Assembly (NCBI GenBank): GCA_964389025.1
Contig: CAYMCQ010000024.1
Span: 1-48,895 of the forward strand
Direction: 5' to 3'
From: CAYMCQ01 sp964389025
GTDB taxonomy: Bacteria; Verrucomicrobiota; Verrucomicrobiia; Limisphaerales; CAYMCQ01
Length of the DNA: 48,895 bases
Shown here piece after piece: positions 40,989-48,895 of the stretch; position 1 is the first letter of the stretch; each line of letters opens with the position of its first letter. A program made the position numbers and the translations under genes. The notes beneath the pieces were generated by a model. The model was not told the origin of the DNA. It worked only from the letters and a program-made list of their open reading frames with translations, and searched no databases.

Positions 40989-42182
40989 CTATGCGAACGC
41001 GCGCACGATCTTTTGCTCTCGCTGCTGATACCGCTCCTGCAATTCGTAAATGCTCTCGATGACCTTCGGCAGATTCATCTCGTGGACTTCAAAACCTTCA
41101 CCAATGGCTTTGAGGAGAGTGATACTGAGTCGTCCGCCCAAATGCTCGCGGAATTCTTCGAGACCTTGCAGCACCATCAAATTGCTTTCCGAATCTTCGT
41201 GCAACAATTCATTCGCGAAAAGTTCGAAGCCGAGATTTTCTAGCAGCGCCAGCACGCGCTCGGCAGACACAGTGTCGAGAAAATTCATCTTGCGCGAATA
41301 AATCACGTCAAGCGCAATGCCGATGGCGACGGCTTCGCCATGGCGAATTTTGTATTCGGAAAGTTGTTCGAGCTTGTGGGCAGACCAGTGACCGAAATCA
41401 AGCGGACGCGCCGAGCCGGATTCAAATGGGTCTCCGGAACTTGCGATGTGATTCAGATGCAGTTCGGCGCAGCGAAAGATGAGCCGTTGCATCGCGGCTG
41501 GCTCGAACCCACGCAGCAATTTCGCATCGCGTTCCAAACATTCAAAAAATTCCCTGTCGCGAATCAGCGAAACCTTGACCGCTTCGACGTAGCCGGCGCG
41601 TTTGTCGCGTTCGGAGAGCGAAACGAGCATCTGACAATCGTTGATGACTGCGAACGGCGGGGCAAATGTGCCGATGAAATTCTTTTTGCCGAAGGCGTTG
41701 ATGCCGTTTTTCACGCCGACGCCGGAATCATCCTGCGCGAGGGTCGTCGTCGGAATGCGGATGTGTCGCACGCCGCGATGCGCCGTGGCCGCCGCCAGCC
41801 CTACCATGTCCAGCAACGCGCCGCCACCGACGCCAATGACGTAGGAATGACGGTCAATGTGATGACGATCAATCTGCGAATGGATTTCCGAGACGTGGAA
41901 GTAGGAATTTTTCGTCCGCTCGCCTCCTTCGATGATGATTGGCGGGCAAACAAGCTTTAACGAGTCCGAGTGCGTCGCGAAATAGTTTTCAATCTGTGGC
42001 GCGAGTTGCGGTTGCGCCTGTGCGAGCGATTCATCCAAGACGATTAAAACTTTTTTGACTCCATCCGTTGAGTCGCGAGACAAAACTTCCTTCAGCACCA
42101 GATTCAGCGGATCAAAAACGTTCTGCGTGAAAAAAATCCGCAGATCGTAGCTGACTTGGATTGAACGCTGGATGATGGACAT
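40989..42182 (-). CDS. EboD-like sugar phosphate cyclase (3-dehydroquinate synthase superfamily)
   Basis: This is a 397-residue protein. The start at 42182 gives MSIIQRSIQVSYDLRIFFTQ, the usual EboD N-terminus. A GTG at 42257 would add 25 residues lying upstream. NAD-binding and metal motifs are VIGVGGGALLDMVGLAAATA, IPTTTLAQDDSGVGVKNGIN, RAGYVEAVKVSLI, LDFGHWSAHKLE and IRHGEAVAIGIAL, all intact. The superfamily cyclises sugar phosphates. EboD proteins belong to a cluster thought to move or make a membrane glycolipid-like compound. Only two likely members of that cluster are seen here, so the product is unknown. Confidence 0.85.
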   Translation of the reverse strand: MSIIQRSIQVSYDLRIFFTQNVFDPLNLVLKEVLSRDSTDGVKKVLIVLDESLAQAQPQLAPQIENYFATHSDSLKLVCPPIIIEGGERTKNSYFHVSEIHSQIDRHHIDRHSYVIGVGGGALLDMVGLAAATAHRGVRHIRIPTTTLAQDDSGVGVKNGINAFGKKNFIGTFAPPFAVINDCQMLVSLSERDKRAGYVEAVKVSLIRDREFFECLERDAKLLRGFEPAAMQRLIFRCAELHLNHIASSGDPFESGSARPLDFGHWSAHKLEQLSEYKIRHGEAVAIGIALDVIYSRKMNFLDTVSAERVLALLENLGFELFANELLHEDSESNLMVLQGLEEFREHLGGRLSITLLKAIGEGFEVHEMNLPKVIESIYELQERYQQREQKIVRAFA

Positions 42183-42240
42183 CGGTGTAATTTGCGAGGT
42201 TTGACGCGGCTTTTCGAGCTTTATTTGATCCCAAATTTTC

Positions 42241-42310
42241 AGAGGGATGAGTTCCACGAATCCTTGTCTGTTGAGAAAGAATTTTGGGCGTCGTGGAACT
42301 CCGCCCTCCG
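42241..42310. repeat. Palindromic repeat, family B, degenerate copy
   Basis: Right arm GGCGTCGTGGAACTCCGCCC...TCCG (42287-42310) is a near-exact match to the 25743-25766 arm. The left side (about 42243-42262, with GAGTTCCACGA) is a degraded inverse. It lies between the divergent EboD-like gene and asd. Confidence 0.8.
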
Positions 42311-42354
42311 AACATTGACACTCCCTTCGCCGCCGCTATATTTCACGGCTTTTT

Positions 42355-43359
42355 ATGAACCAAAATCCGCATGTGGCAGTCGTCGGCGCAACGGGCGCAG
42401 TCGGCGTCGAAATGATCAAGACGCTCGAGAAACGAAAATTTCAGGTCGGGAAATTGACGTTGCTCGCGTCGGCGCGGTCAGTCGGAAAAAAATTGAAATT
42501 TCGCGGCGAAGAAATCACGGTCAAGGAACTCAACAAGGACGCGTTCGCGGGAATTGACATCGCGCTGTTCAGCGCGGGCGGAAGCATCTCGAAGGAATTT
42601 GCGCCCGTCGCGGTGAAGGCCGGCTGCGTGGTCGTGGACAACTCCAGCGCGTTCCGCATGGACAACGACGTGCCACTGGTGATTCCAGAAATCAATGCGA
42701 GCGACGTGAAGCAGCACAAAGGAATCATCGCGAACCCGAATTGCACGACTGCGGTGACGTTGATGGCGCTGTATCCGTTGCACAAGGCGTTCAACGTGAA
42801 ACGAATTTTCGCTTCGAGCTATCAGGCGGTTTCCGGAACTGGCGCGAAGGCGATTGAGGAATTAAAACGGCAGGTGAATGAAATCGTCGCCGGGAAAAAA
42901 GCGACGCTCGAAGTTTATCCGCATCAGATCGCGTTCAATGTGTTGCCGCACGTGGATTCATTTTTGCCATCGGGTTACACGAAGGAAGAAATGAAGATGG
43001 AAAATGAAGGCCGCAAGATCATGCATCATCCGAATTTTCGCGCGAGCGTGACTTGTGTGCGCGTGCCGGTCTATCGCGCACACTCGGTCGCGGTCAGCGC
43101 GGAGTTCGACAAACCGATCACCGTCGAAGCCGCGCGCGACGTTTTGAAAAAAGCTCCCGGCCTCGACGTGATAGACGAGCCGTCGAAGAACGAGTATCCG
43201 CTGCCGCTTTACTGCGCCGAGAAGGACAACTGCGCCGTGGGCCGCATCCGAAAAGATTGCGCGATGGAGAACGGCCTCGCGTTCTGGGTCAGCGGCGATC
43301 AACTTCTCAAAGGCGCCGCGCTCAACGCGGTGCAAATCGCGGAAGAGTTGATGAAGTAG
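42355..43359 (+). CDS. asd: Aspartate-semialdehyde dehydrogenase
   Basis: Asd reduces aspartyl phosphate to aspartate semialdehyde in the lysine, diaminopimelate, threonine and methionine pathways. NADP binding is at VAVVGATGAVGVEM. The catalytic Cys is C130 in IANPNCTT. SSYQAVSGTGAKAI and TCVRVPVYRAHSV follow. The C-terminus is KGAALNAVQIAEELMK. All expected motifs are intact over 334 residues. The last 38 bases overlap the end of the convergent BNR-repeat gene. A diverged copy of its final 17 codons occurs at 46405-46458, on the far side of that gene. Confidence 0.97.
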   Translation: MNQNPHVAVVGATGAVGVEMIKTLEKRKFQVGKLTLLASARSVGKKLKFRGEEITVKELNKDAFAGIDIALFSAGGSISKEFAPVAVKAGCVVVDNSSAFRMDNDVPLVIPEINASDVKQHKGIIANPNCTTAVTLMALYPLHKAFNVKRIFASSYQAVSGTGAKAIEELKRQVNEIVAGKKATLEVYPHQIAFNVLPHVDSFLPSGYTKEEMKMENEGRKIMHHPNFRASVTCVRVPVYRAHSVAVSAEFDKPITVEAARDVLKKAPGLDVIDEPSKNEYPLPLYCAEKDNCAVGRIRKDCAMENGLAFWVSGDQLLKGAALNAVQIAEELMK

Positions 43360-46291
43360 GTTCGGGAGCCGTTCTTGATATGTAAATGCCACCACCATTG
43401 GCCGTCGCGACGATTTGTTTTCCATCTGCTGACGTAGCGAGAGCACTCCAATTTAGAAAAGGTGCGGTTGCTTCGAATAGCGTCTGACCCGAATCCGGCG
43501 ACGTGAAAATGCGATAATAGTCCGGCGCGATGCCAGCCAGCGTCGTTCCGTCGCCGGAAAGAGTAAGCGAATGAAGTTGCGGGTATGTCCATACCGCCTG
43601 CCAATTGTTCGCTGAATTTGTCGAGATTAAGGTTCTTGAGTATGTAATCGCAGCCAGCACGCCTCCGTCGGCCGAGGAAGCAATCGAAAAAATTTGATAG
43701 AACGGGAAACTGTATCGTCTTGCCCAAGTTTGCCCTGAATCTGTTGAAGTGTAAATCGCGCCAAAGGTCACTCGCCCATACGGATCAAGGCCGTAGGATG
43801 TCGCCGCGAGTTTGTTTCCGTCTGCCGAAGAAGCGATGCTAGTCCAAAAGATAGGCAGCAACAATCCGTAAGGGAAGCTGCTGACGTAATTCGAAGGCGC
43901 GCCGCTTGATAGCCACGTTACTCCGAAATTTGTTGAGGCGTAGATCATTCTGCCGCTGATTGCCGCCAACTTGCTCCCGTCGGCAGAAACTGCAAGAGAA
44001 GAAAAACTCGCGGGTGTGCTGTTCGATGCCCAGCTTTCGCCGAAATCGAATGAGCTGAAAAGCTGGCCGTTGTTCAACGTGAATAAAATCATTCCATCCG
44101 CTGACGAGACCACAAGTGTCCCGGTGCCGCCGCTTGCTTCCCAAGTGTCTCCAGAATTGGCTGAAAGATAAATCACACCGCCACCTGCCGCCGCCAGTTT
44201 CACTCCGTCTGCAGAAGAGGCGATGGAAGTCCAATTTGTTTCAGGCGCACCTGTTTTCGCGAAAGCCAGTGCGGTTCTGAGAGATTTGTCGTCGCCGAAA
44301 ACCAAGCCAAGGCTGTTTGAAGCGATTGCCCGATAATGGTAGGTCATATTTGCAGTCAATCCGTTGATTGCGCTGGCGATATTAACTGGATCCGTGTTTT
44401 CACCTGCATTGGCGGCTGCGGTTGCGTTTCCATAATTGGTGTCGGCACCCCATTCAAACCAGACGACGGTGTCGCTCAAGCCGCTTGTCACAGAAGCATT
44501 CAAAACGGCACCCGTTGCGGAGATACCGCTTGCAGGTTGCGTTGTGATGAGAGCGGGCACGACGGTCAGGAGCGCGTTGCTGCTCAAAACGTTTCCAAAA
44601 TCGTTTCCGACCAAAACGGAGTAAGCGCCCGAATGAGAGAAATTGATGTTACTCAATGTCAGCAGGGAGTTCGTTTCACCAACGATGTCAACGCCGTTGA
44701 ATCGCCACTGATAAACGATTGGAACTGTGCTCAAAGTGTCCAGACTGAATGAGATATTCATTCCGGCGACAGCGGTTTGGCTGGCAGGTTGCGGCTGCTG
44801 CAATACCGTCAATGGGAAAATCATCAGCCATGCGCCTTCGCTCGAAACGCTTCCAAATTTGTTGCCGACAACCACAGAATATGAGCCAACATCGGACAAG
44901 CTGACGTGATCAATTGTGAACGATTGGCTCGTCGCTCCGGACAGATTTGTTCCGTTGAATTGCCATTGATAAGTGAGCGGAGCCAGCGCGACTGTGTTTA
45001 TGGAGAACGTCACATTGGTTCCACCAAGAACAGCCTGATTCATCGGTTGCGACGTGATCAACGCTGGCAAAACGGTGAGGACGGCGTCTGCGCTCAATGT
45101 CCGGCCAAATTTATTTCGCGCTTCAACTGAATAAGACCCGGAATCTGACAGAGTCACTTTTTTGAGCGTGAGTTTTGGTTTGCTCGCGCCTCTCAGATTT
45201 GTGCCGTTGAACTTCCAATGGTAAGCAAACGGACCGACCCCGAAAGCACCGGAATTAAACGTCACGTTTGTTCCAGCCAACACAACCCGGTCTGCTGGAG
45301 CAGGCACAATCTCCGGCAGTAGGGGTTGCCACACATAGATTCCGCCCGAATCATAAGGGGAAGTTGTAGCCACCCATTTCGTTCCATCCCGCGACGAGGC
45401 AATTGAATTCCAGTCGGCCTCGGGCGCGGTGGTTAAACCCCAAGTCTCACCTGAATCAGCCGACGCGTAGATGTCATTTCCATCTGTTGCCAACAACCGA
45501 TTTCCATCTCCGGATGAAGCGATAAATCGCCAGTCGCGTTGTGGAGCGCTCGTTCGCTTCCAAGTGGCGCCGGAATTCCTCGAAACAAAAATTCCACTCC
45601 CGTCACCCAGAGCAGCCAATTTTCTTCCGGTGCGCGAACACGCGACTATGCTCAAATACTCCTCTGGCCCGATTGGGATTGTTCGTTGCTTCCAGGTCAT
45701 TCCCGAATCTGACGAGGTATAAATCGTTTCGCCGTCGCTTGCAGCCAATCTTTTTCCACTGGCAGACGACGCCACACTGAACCACGACCCGTCTGGAGCG
45801 CCAGCTTTCCTCCATGTAAGTCCCGAGTCTTTTGAGAGGTAAATGCTGCCAGGATCTTCCCCAAGCTGATCGCCTTGATCGTTTACTGCAACCCACTTCT
45901 CTCCGTTGGCTGAGGCTGCGACGGACAACCAATCTTTCTGCGAAGCGAAGGTTTGCTGCCAAGTCCCGCCTGAATTCAGAGAGGTGTAGATTTCACCTGT
46001 GTCAGCAACGGCCACGAGTGTGGTTCCATCAGCCGACGACGCTACAGACCACCATTCCGCTTCTGGAGCATCGGTTTTCCTCCACGAAGCGCCGGAATCT
46101 ACAGAGACATAAATACCGCTCTGAAAAGCCGCCGCGACCAATTGTGTTCCACTGGATGAAGAGGCCACAGAGAACCAGTTCTCATCTGGCGCGGTAGTTT
46201 TTATCCAACCTTCGCCGAAAGAAATATCAACATAAGCAAAAAAGCCGCTGCATGCGACCACACCGACGAACAATTGTTGAATAGGCTTCAT
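43322..46291 (-). CDS. Secreted BNR-repeat and Ig-like domain protein
   Basis: This is a 989-residue protein with an N-terminal signal peptide (MKPIQQLFVGVVACSGFFAY). The start at 46291 has a strong GAAAAGGCG ribosome site. A first BNR/Asp-box propeller (about 25-330) repeats the pattern W-x-S-V-A-S-S-x-D-G with IYVSVDSGASW. Three Ig-like domains (about 330-610) carry LAGTNVTFNS, LGGTNVTFSI and SDSGSYSVEARN. A fibronectin-like domain follows (YHYRAIASNSLG), then a second BNR block to the end. It is exported and probably surface-bound or released. The final 12 or so residues are the antisense of the asd 3' end, so the original C-terminus seems to have been lost at a junction. Confidence 0.85.
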   Translation of the reverse strand: MKPIQQLFVGVVACSGFFAYVDISFGEGWIKTTAPDENWFSVASSSSGTQLVAAAFQSGIYVSVDSGASWRKTDAPEAEWWSVASSADGTTLVAVADTGEIYTSLNSGGTWQQTFASQKDWLSVAASANGEKWVAVNDQGDQLGEDPGSIYLSKDSGLTWRKAGAPDGSWFSVASSASGKRLAASDGETIYTSSDSGMTWKQRTIPIGPEEYLSIVACSRTGRKLAALGDGSGIFVSRNSGATWKRTSAPQRDWRFIASSGDGNRLLATDGNDIYASADSGETWGLTTAPEADWNSIASSRDGTKWVATTSPYDSGGIYVWQPLLPEIVPAPADRVVLAGTNVTFNSGAFGVGPFAYHWKFNGTNLRGASKPKLTLKKVTLSDSGSYSVEARNKFGRTLSADAVLTVLPALITSQPMNQAVLGGTNVTFSINTVALAPLTYQWQFNGTNLSGATSQSFTIDHVSLSDVGSYSVVVGNKFGSVSSEGAWLMIFPLTVLQQPQPASQTAVAGMNISFSLDTLSTVPIVYQWRFNGVDIVGETNSLLTLSNINFSHSGAYSVLVGNDFGNVLSSNALLTVVPALITTQPASGISATGAVLNASVTSGLSDTVVWFEWGADTNYGNATAAANAGENTDPVNIASAINGLTANMTYHYRAIASNSLGLVFGDDKSLRTALAFAKTGAPETNWTSIASSADGVKLAAAGGGVIYLSANSGDTWEASGGTGTLVVSSADGMILFTLNNGQLFSSFDFGESWASNSTPASFSSLAVSADGSKLAAISGRMIYASTNFGVTWLSSGAPSNYVSSFPYGLLLPIFWTSIASSADGNKLAATSYGLDPYGRVTFGAIYTSTDSGQTWARRYSFPFYQIFSIASSADGGVLAAITYSRTLISTNSANNWQAVWTYPQLHSLTLSGDGTTLAGIAPDYYRIFTSPDSGQTLFEATAPFLNWSALATSADGKQIVATANGGGIYISRTAPEPTSSTLPRFAPR

Positions 46292-46404
46292 CGCCTTTTC
46301 CTTCGAGTGAATCAATCTTACCGCCGCGCCAGCGCTTATGCCAAGTGCATTTGGCTTACATTTTTTGTCCCGCGAGGCCAGTTTTAGGCTTTCAATAATC
46401 CCCG

Positions 46405-46458
46405 CTTGAAGGCGCTGCGCTCTACGCCGTGCAGATTGCGGAAGATTTGTTGAAATAA
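46405..46458 (+). pseudogene. Relic of the asd 3' end
   Basis: In frame it reads L-E-G-A-A-L-Y-A-V-Q-I-A-E-D-L-L-K and TAA, against L-K-G-A-A-L-N-A-V-Q-I-A-E-E-L-M-K and TAG at the end of asd. About 43 of 54 bases agree. No asd homology extends upstream. It marks the far edge of the BNR-protein insertion. Confidence 0.8.
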
Positions 46459-46520
46459 AATAGTGCAGGATTCCAGTCCGCGAGCGTTGCTTTGCGCGAC
46501 TCGAATTCGTATAAAGGCGC

Positions 46521-48851
46521 ATGTCCGCACCGCTTCACGCAAACGACACGAGCGATGACTGGCTGACGCCGCTTCGATTCGGCGGTTTGCTCGGGCTGCT
46601 CATCCTCGTTGCTTTTCCGCAGGTCATATTCGGCCTGCAAACATTCGTCGCCCGTGACTTCGGCTACTTCGGTTATCCGCTGGCGAATTATTTTCGCGAA
46701 AGTTTTTGGCGCGGAGAAATTCCGCTCTGGAATCCGCTGAACGACTGCGGCATCCCGTTCCTCGCGCAGTGGAACACGCAGGTTTTGTATCCGCCCGCGC
46801 TGTTTTATCTTTTGCTGCCGCTGTCGTGGTCGCTCGGAGTTTTTTGCCTGCTGCACTTGTGGCTCGGCGGGATGGGAATGTTTTTTCTGGCGCGTCGGTG
46901 GACTGGAAATAATTTCGCCGCCGCAGTCGCGGGAATCGCGTTCGCGTTCAATGGACTCATGCTTAACAGTGTCCTGTGGCCGGCGACGATTCCCGGCCTT
47001 GGCTGGATGCCGTGGGTCGTCTGGCTTGTCGAACGAGCGTGGCGCGATGGCGGAAAAAGCTTGGTCGTCGCCGGAATCGTCGGCGCGCTGCAAATGCTTT
47101 CCGGCGCTGCGGAAGTCATCATGCTTACTTGGGGGTTGCTGGCGGTGATTGCGGTGGGAGAAATTTTTTCAGGCTTTGGCCATCGGCAATCGGCAATCGG
47201 TGATGCGGAAATGCCAATAGCCGATAGTCAATGGCCGATAGCCAATCGCAATATCATTTTGCGGCTTGGAACCGTCGTTCTCCTCATCACAGGACTTTGC
47301 GCAGCGCAGTTGCTTCCATTTTTCGAACTGCTGCAAAATTCCAACCGCCAGGAAAATTTCAACGCGGCACAATGGGCGATGCCTGTGACAGGCTTCGGAA
47401 ATTTTCTCGCGCCGCTGTTTCGCTGCGAAAATCCCTACGGCGGCGTCTTCCTCCAACACAATCAATACTGGACGACTTCCTACTATGTCGGCATCACGAC
47501 GATTGCGCTGGCGCTCGTGGCTTTTTCGCGGCAAGGAAACTGGCGGGTCTGGCTGCTCGGCGTGGTTGTTGTGCTTGGTTTGTTGCTGGCGCTCGGGGAC
47601 GCGACACCGATTTACAAATGGGCGACCAGAGCCATCAGCGTTTTGAGCGTGATGAGGTTTCCGGTGAAGTTCGTCATCCTGCCGGCTTTCATTTTGCCGC
47701 TGCTTGCGGCGTTCGCAGTCGCGAAATTTTCGGCTTTGGAAACCGGGCGGGACAAATCCGAAAAAACTTTTTGGCTCATTTCGCTTTGTTTGCTTGCGGC
47801 GCTCGGCGCAATCGTCTGGCTCGCGTGGAAATCGCCGCGACCACAGGAGAACTGGCCTGCGACGTGGCACAACGCCGCTGTGCGTGGAGCTTTTTTCATC
47901 GCGACAATTTTCGTTCTCGTCTTCTCGAGGAAAATTTCCACGCCGAAGCTGCGGATTCTCTGCCAGCTTTTGCTGTTGCTGCTGATCTGGCTGGACTTGT
48001 TCACGCACATGCCGTTTTCGCAGACGATCAACCCGCGTGTTTACAGCTTGAAATTGTCGCGAGGCGTGGCTGCGCCCGCGCACGGAAACTCGCGCGCGAT
48101 GATTACGCAACAAGCGCGAAGCACGCTTGCGACTTCGGGCGTCATAGATCCGCAGGAGGACTATTTGCGGCGGCGGTGGGCGCTTTTTTCCGACTGCAAC
48201 CTGCTCGAAGGCATTCCGAAAGTGGATGGATTTTTTCCGCTCTATCCGCGAGAGCACATGGACATTTTCCGGCTGCTGTTCGCGGGAACCAGTCATCCAG
48301 GCGCCGGGCTGCTGGACTTCGTCGGCGTCTCGATGATCACGTCGGCGACGAATGTTCTGGCGTGGGACTCGCGAACAACTTTTCTGCCGATGCTGACTGG
48401 CGGACAGAAGCCGATTTTCACCGACTCAAAAGAAACGCTGCGAAGTTTGGCTGCAACAAATTTCAATCCGCGCGCGGAAGTTTTTTTGCTGAAGCAGGCG
48501 GCAATGGAGATTTCTGCCACCAACGCATCGAACGTCGCGATTCGGCCAAAAAAAATATCGGCACACTCAATCGAAGCAGAAGTTGAAACGACTGCGCCTG
48601 CGATGATTGTCGCCGCACAAACTTTTTATCCGGCATGGAAAGCGTTTGTAGATGGAAAACCGGTGCGTCTCTGGCGCGCAAATCACGCATTTCAAGCAAT
48701 TGAAGTTCCGGCGGGAACGCATCAAGTGAAGTTGGCTTACCGCGACAGAAAGTTTTATCTCGGCGCGGCGGCTTCGCTGGCGACGCTCGCTATATGTGGC
48801 ATCTGTCTGTTTCGCAAACGGCGTGGAAGGAACTCATTGCCCTCACCTTGA
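46521..48851 (+). CDS. YfhO-like polytopic membrane protein
   Basis: This is a 776-residue inner-membrane protein with about 11-12 helices. A large soluble C-terminal segment (about 520-745) ends in a final helix (LGAAASLATLAICGICLF) and an R-K-R-R tail. The N-terminal loop contains FVARDFGYFGYPLANYFRES and LWNPLNDCGIPFLAQWNTQV. The C-terminal FYPAWKAFVDGKPVRLWRAN and VPAGTHQVKLAYR are typical of YfhO. The family is related to GT-C glycosyltransferases and is linked to wall polymer modification in Gram-positives. Residues about 220-243 (RQSAIGDAEMPIADSQWPIA) are encoded by heptamer repeats in a loop. The ribosome site AAAGGCGC supports the start. Confidence 0.85.
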   Translation: MSAPLHANDTSDDWLTPLRFGGLLGLLILVAFPQVIFGLQTFVARDFGYFGYPLANYFRESFWRGEIPLWNPLNDCGIPFLAQWNTQVLYPPALFYLLLPLSWSLGVFCLLHLWLGGMGMFFLARRWTGNNFAAAVAGIAFAFNGLMLNSVLWPATIPGLGWMPWVVWLVERAWRDGGKSLVVAGIVGALQMLSGAAEVIMLTWGLLAVIAVGEIFSGFGHRQSAIGDAEMPIADSQWPIANRNIILRLGTVVLLITGLCAAQLLPFFELLQNSNRQENFNAAQWAMPVTGFGNFLAPLFRCENPYGGVFLQHNQYWTTSYYVGITTIALALVAFSRQGNWRVWLLGVVVVLGLLLALGDATPIYKWATRAISVLSVMRFPVKFVILPAFILPLLAAFAVAKFSALETGRDKSEKTFWLISLCLLAALGAIVWLAWKSPRPQENWPATWHNAAVRGAFFIATIFVLVFSRKISTPKLRILCQLLLLLLIWLDLFTHMPFSQTINPRVYSLKLSRGVAAPAHGNSRAMITQQARSTLATSGVIDPQEDYLRRRWALFSDCNLLEGIPKVDGFFPLYPREHMDIFRLLFAGTSHPGAGLLDFVGVSMITSATNVLAWDSRTTFLPMLTGGQKPIFTDSKETLRSLAATNFNPRAEVFLLKQAAMEISATNASNVAIRPKKISAHSIEAEVETTAPAMIVAAQTFYPAWKAFVDGKPVRLWRANHAFQAIEVPAGTHQVKLAYRDRKFYLGAAASLATLAICGICLFRKRRGRNSLPSP
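47178..47247. repeat. Ten-unit heptanucleotide array inside the YfhO-like gene
   Basis: Ten 7-base units lie head to tail. The first run is of the form GGC(A/C)ATC, and a later run is of the form GCCGATA/GCCAATA. The later units are roughly the inverse of the early ones, so the array is also a loose palindrome. It is read in frame in a cytoplasmic or periplasmic loop. Confidence 0.9.
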
Positions 48852-48895
48852 ATTGATTTGGCGTTCCCGTCATCGCGCCAGCGTCTTGGACTGCG

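Noticed and set aside
46485..46510. GCGACTCGAA near 46494 as a fragment of a duplicated tRNA-Arg end
   Set aside because: Only about 10 bases match the tRNA T-arm, with no extension on either side.
47178..47247. Heptamer arrays as a CRISPR array
   Set aside because: The units are 7 bases with no spacers and lie inside an open reading frame.
47169..48296. A 375-codon - strand frame inside the YfhO-like gene
   Set aside because: It is Arg/Gln/Glu-rich, as expected for the reverse of a hydrophobic coding sequence, and has no start context or motifs.

Overview
The window looks like a chromosomal segment of a Gram-negative bacterium of the Verrucomicrobia (Pedosphaera/Limisphaerales-like). This is inferred, not searched. 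The reasons are an envelope block with the order tolQ-tolR-tolA-like-tolB-pal-tatA-tatC, a TatC with a long insert after its first membrane helix, and dispersed palindromic repeats that are often translated in frame inside genes, giving peptides such as GTGVSPV and GRDARAT, which I associate with that phylum. No rRNA, CRISPR array or complete insertion sequence was seen. One tRNA gene is present.

Left part (1-5981): the 3' portion of an HNH endonuclease gene, then an RNA cut-and-repair island. A PIN-like protein, an RtcB-type RNA ligase and an RtcA-type RNA 3'-phosphate cyclase form a tight + strand operon. It converges on a - strand pair, a NYN/PIN-like ribonuclease and an MJ1316/DUF504 protein predicted to recognise cyclic RNA ends. 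A TatD-family nuclease follows.

Accessory part (6115-20148): a tyrosine recombinase, a YgjP-like metallopeptidase, small helix-turn-helix proteins, and a three-gene + strand operon with 4-base overlaps (unknown protein, two-HKD phospholipase-D-like protein, SNF2-like helicase) that I read as a candidate anti-phage system. Two metallophosphoesterases and several gene relics follow: a C-terminal fragment of a TROVE/Ro60 RNA-binding protein joined to a broken HTH gene, and an integrase N-terminus fused to a small phage-like protein. A second, intact integrase lies just downstream of tRNA-Arg(UCU), which marks an integrative-element junction.

Core part (20473-28147): the Tol-Pal and Tat genes, a heptose adenylyltransferase (rfaE2), a UbiE/MenG methyltransferase, a single-domain response regulator and a Nudix hydrolase.

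Purine part (28332-35590, all - strand): an operon that takes 5-hydroxyisourate to glyoxylate (HIU hydrolase, OHCU decarboxylase, allantoinase, allantoate amidohydrolase, ureidoglycine aminohydrolase and a second M20 amidohydrolase). No urate oxidase is visible. The operon has been invaded by two toxin-antitoxin-like modules (HicBA with a frameshifted hicA, and a nucleotidyltransferase pair flanked by a 131-bp duplication of the neighbouring gene's 3' end) and by several palindromic repeats, two of which are translated in frame inside enzymes.

Right part (35697-48851): a ferritin-like protein, an RGG-rich protein, a small membrane protein, an EboD-like sugar-phosphate cyclase with a phosphodiesterase, aspartate-semialdehyde dehydrogenase, a secreted BNR/Ig-repeat protein placed between asd and a diverged copy of asd's last 17 codons, and a YfhO-like membrane protein. 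Two themes recur: insertions at the 3' ends of genes that restore the reading frame, and repeat elements tolerated inside coding sequence.
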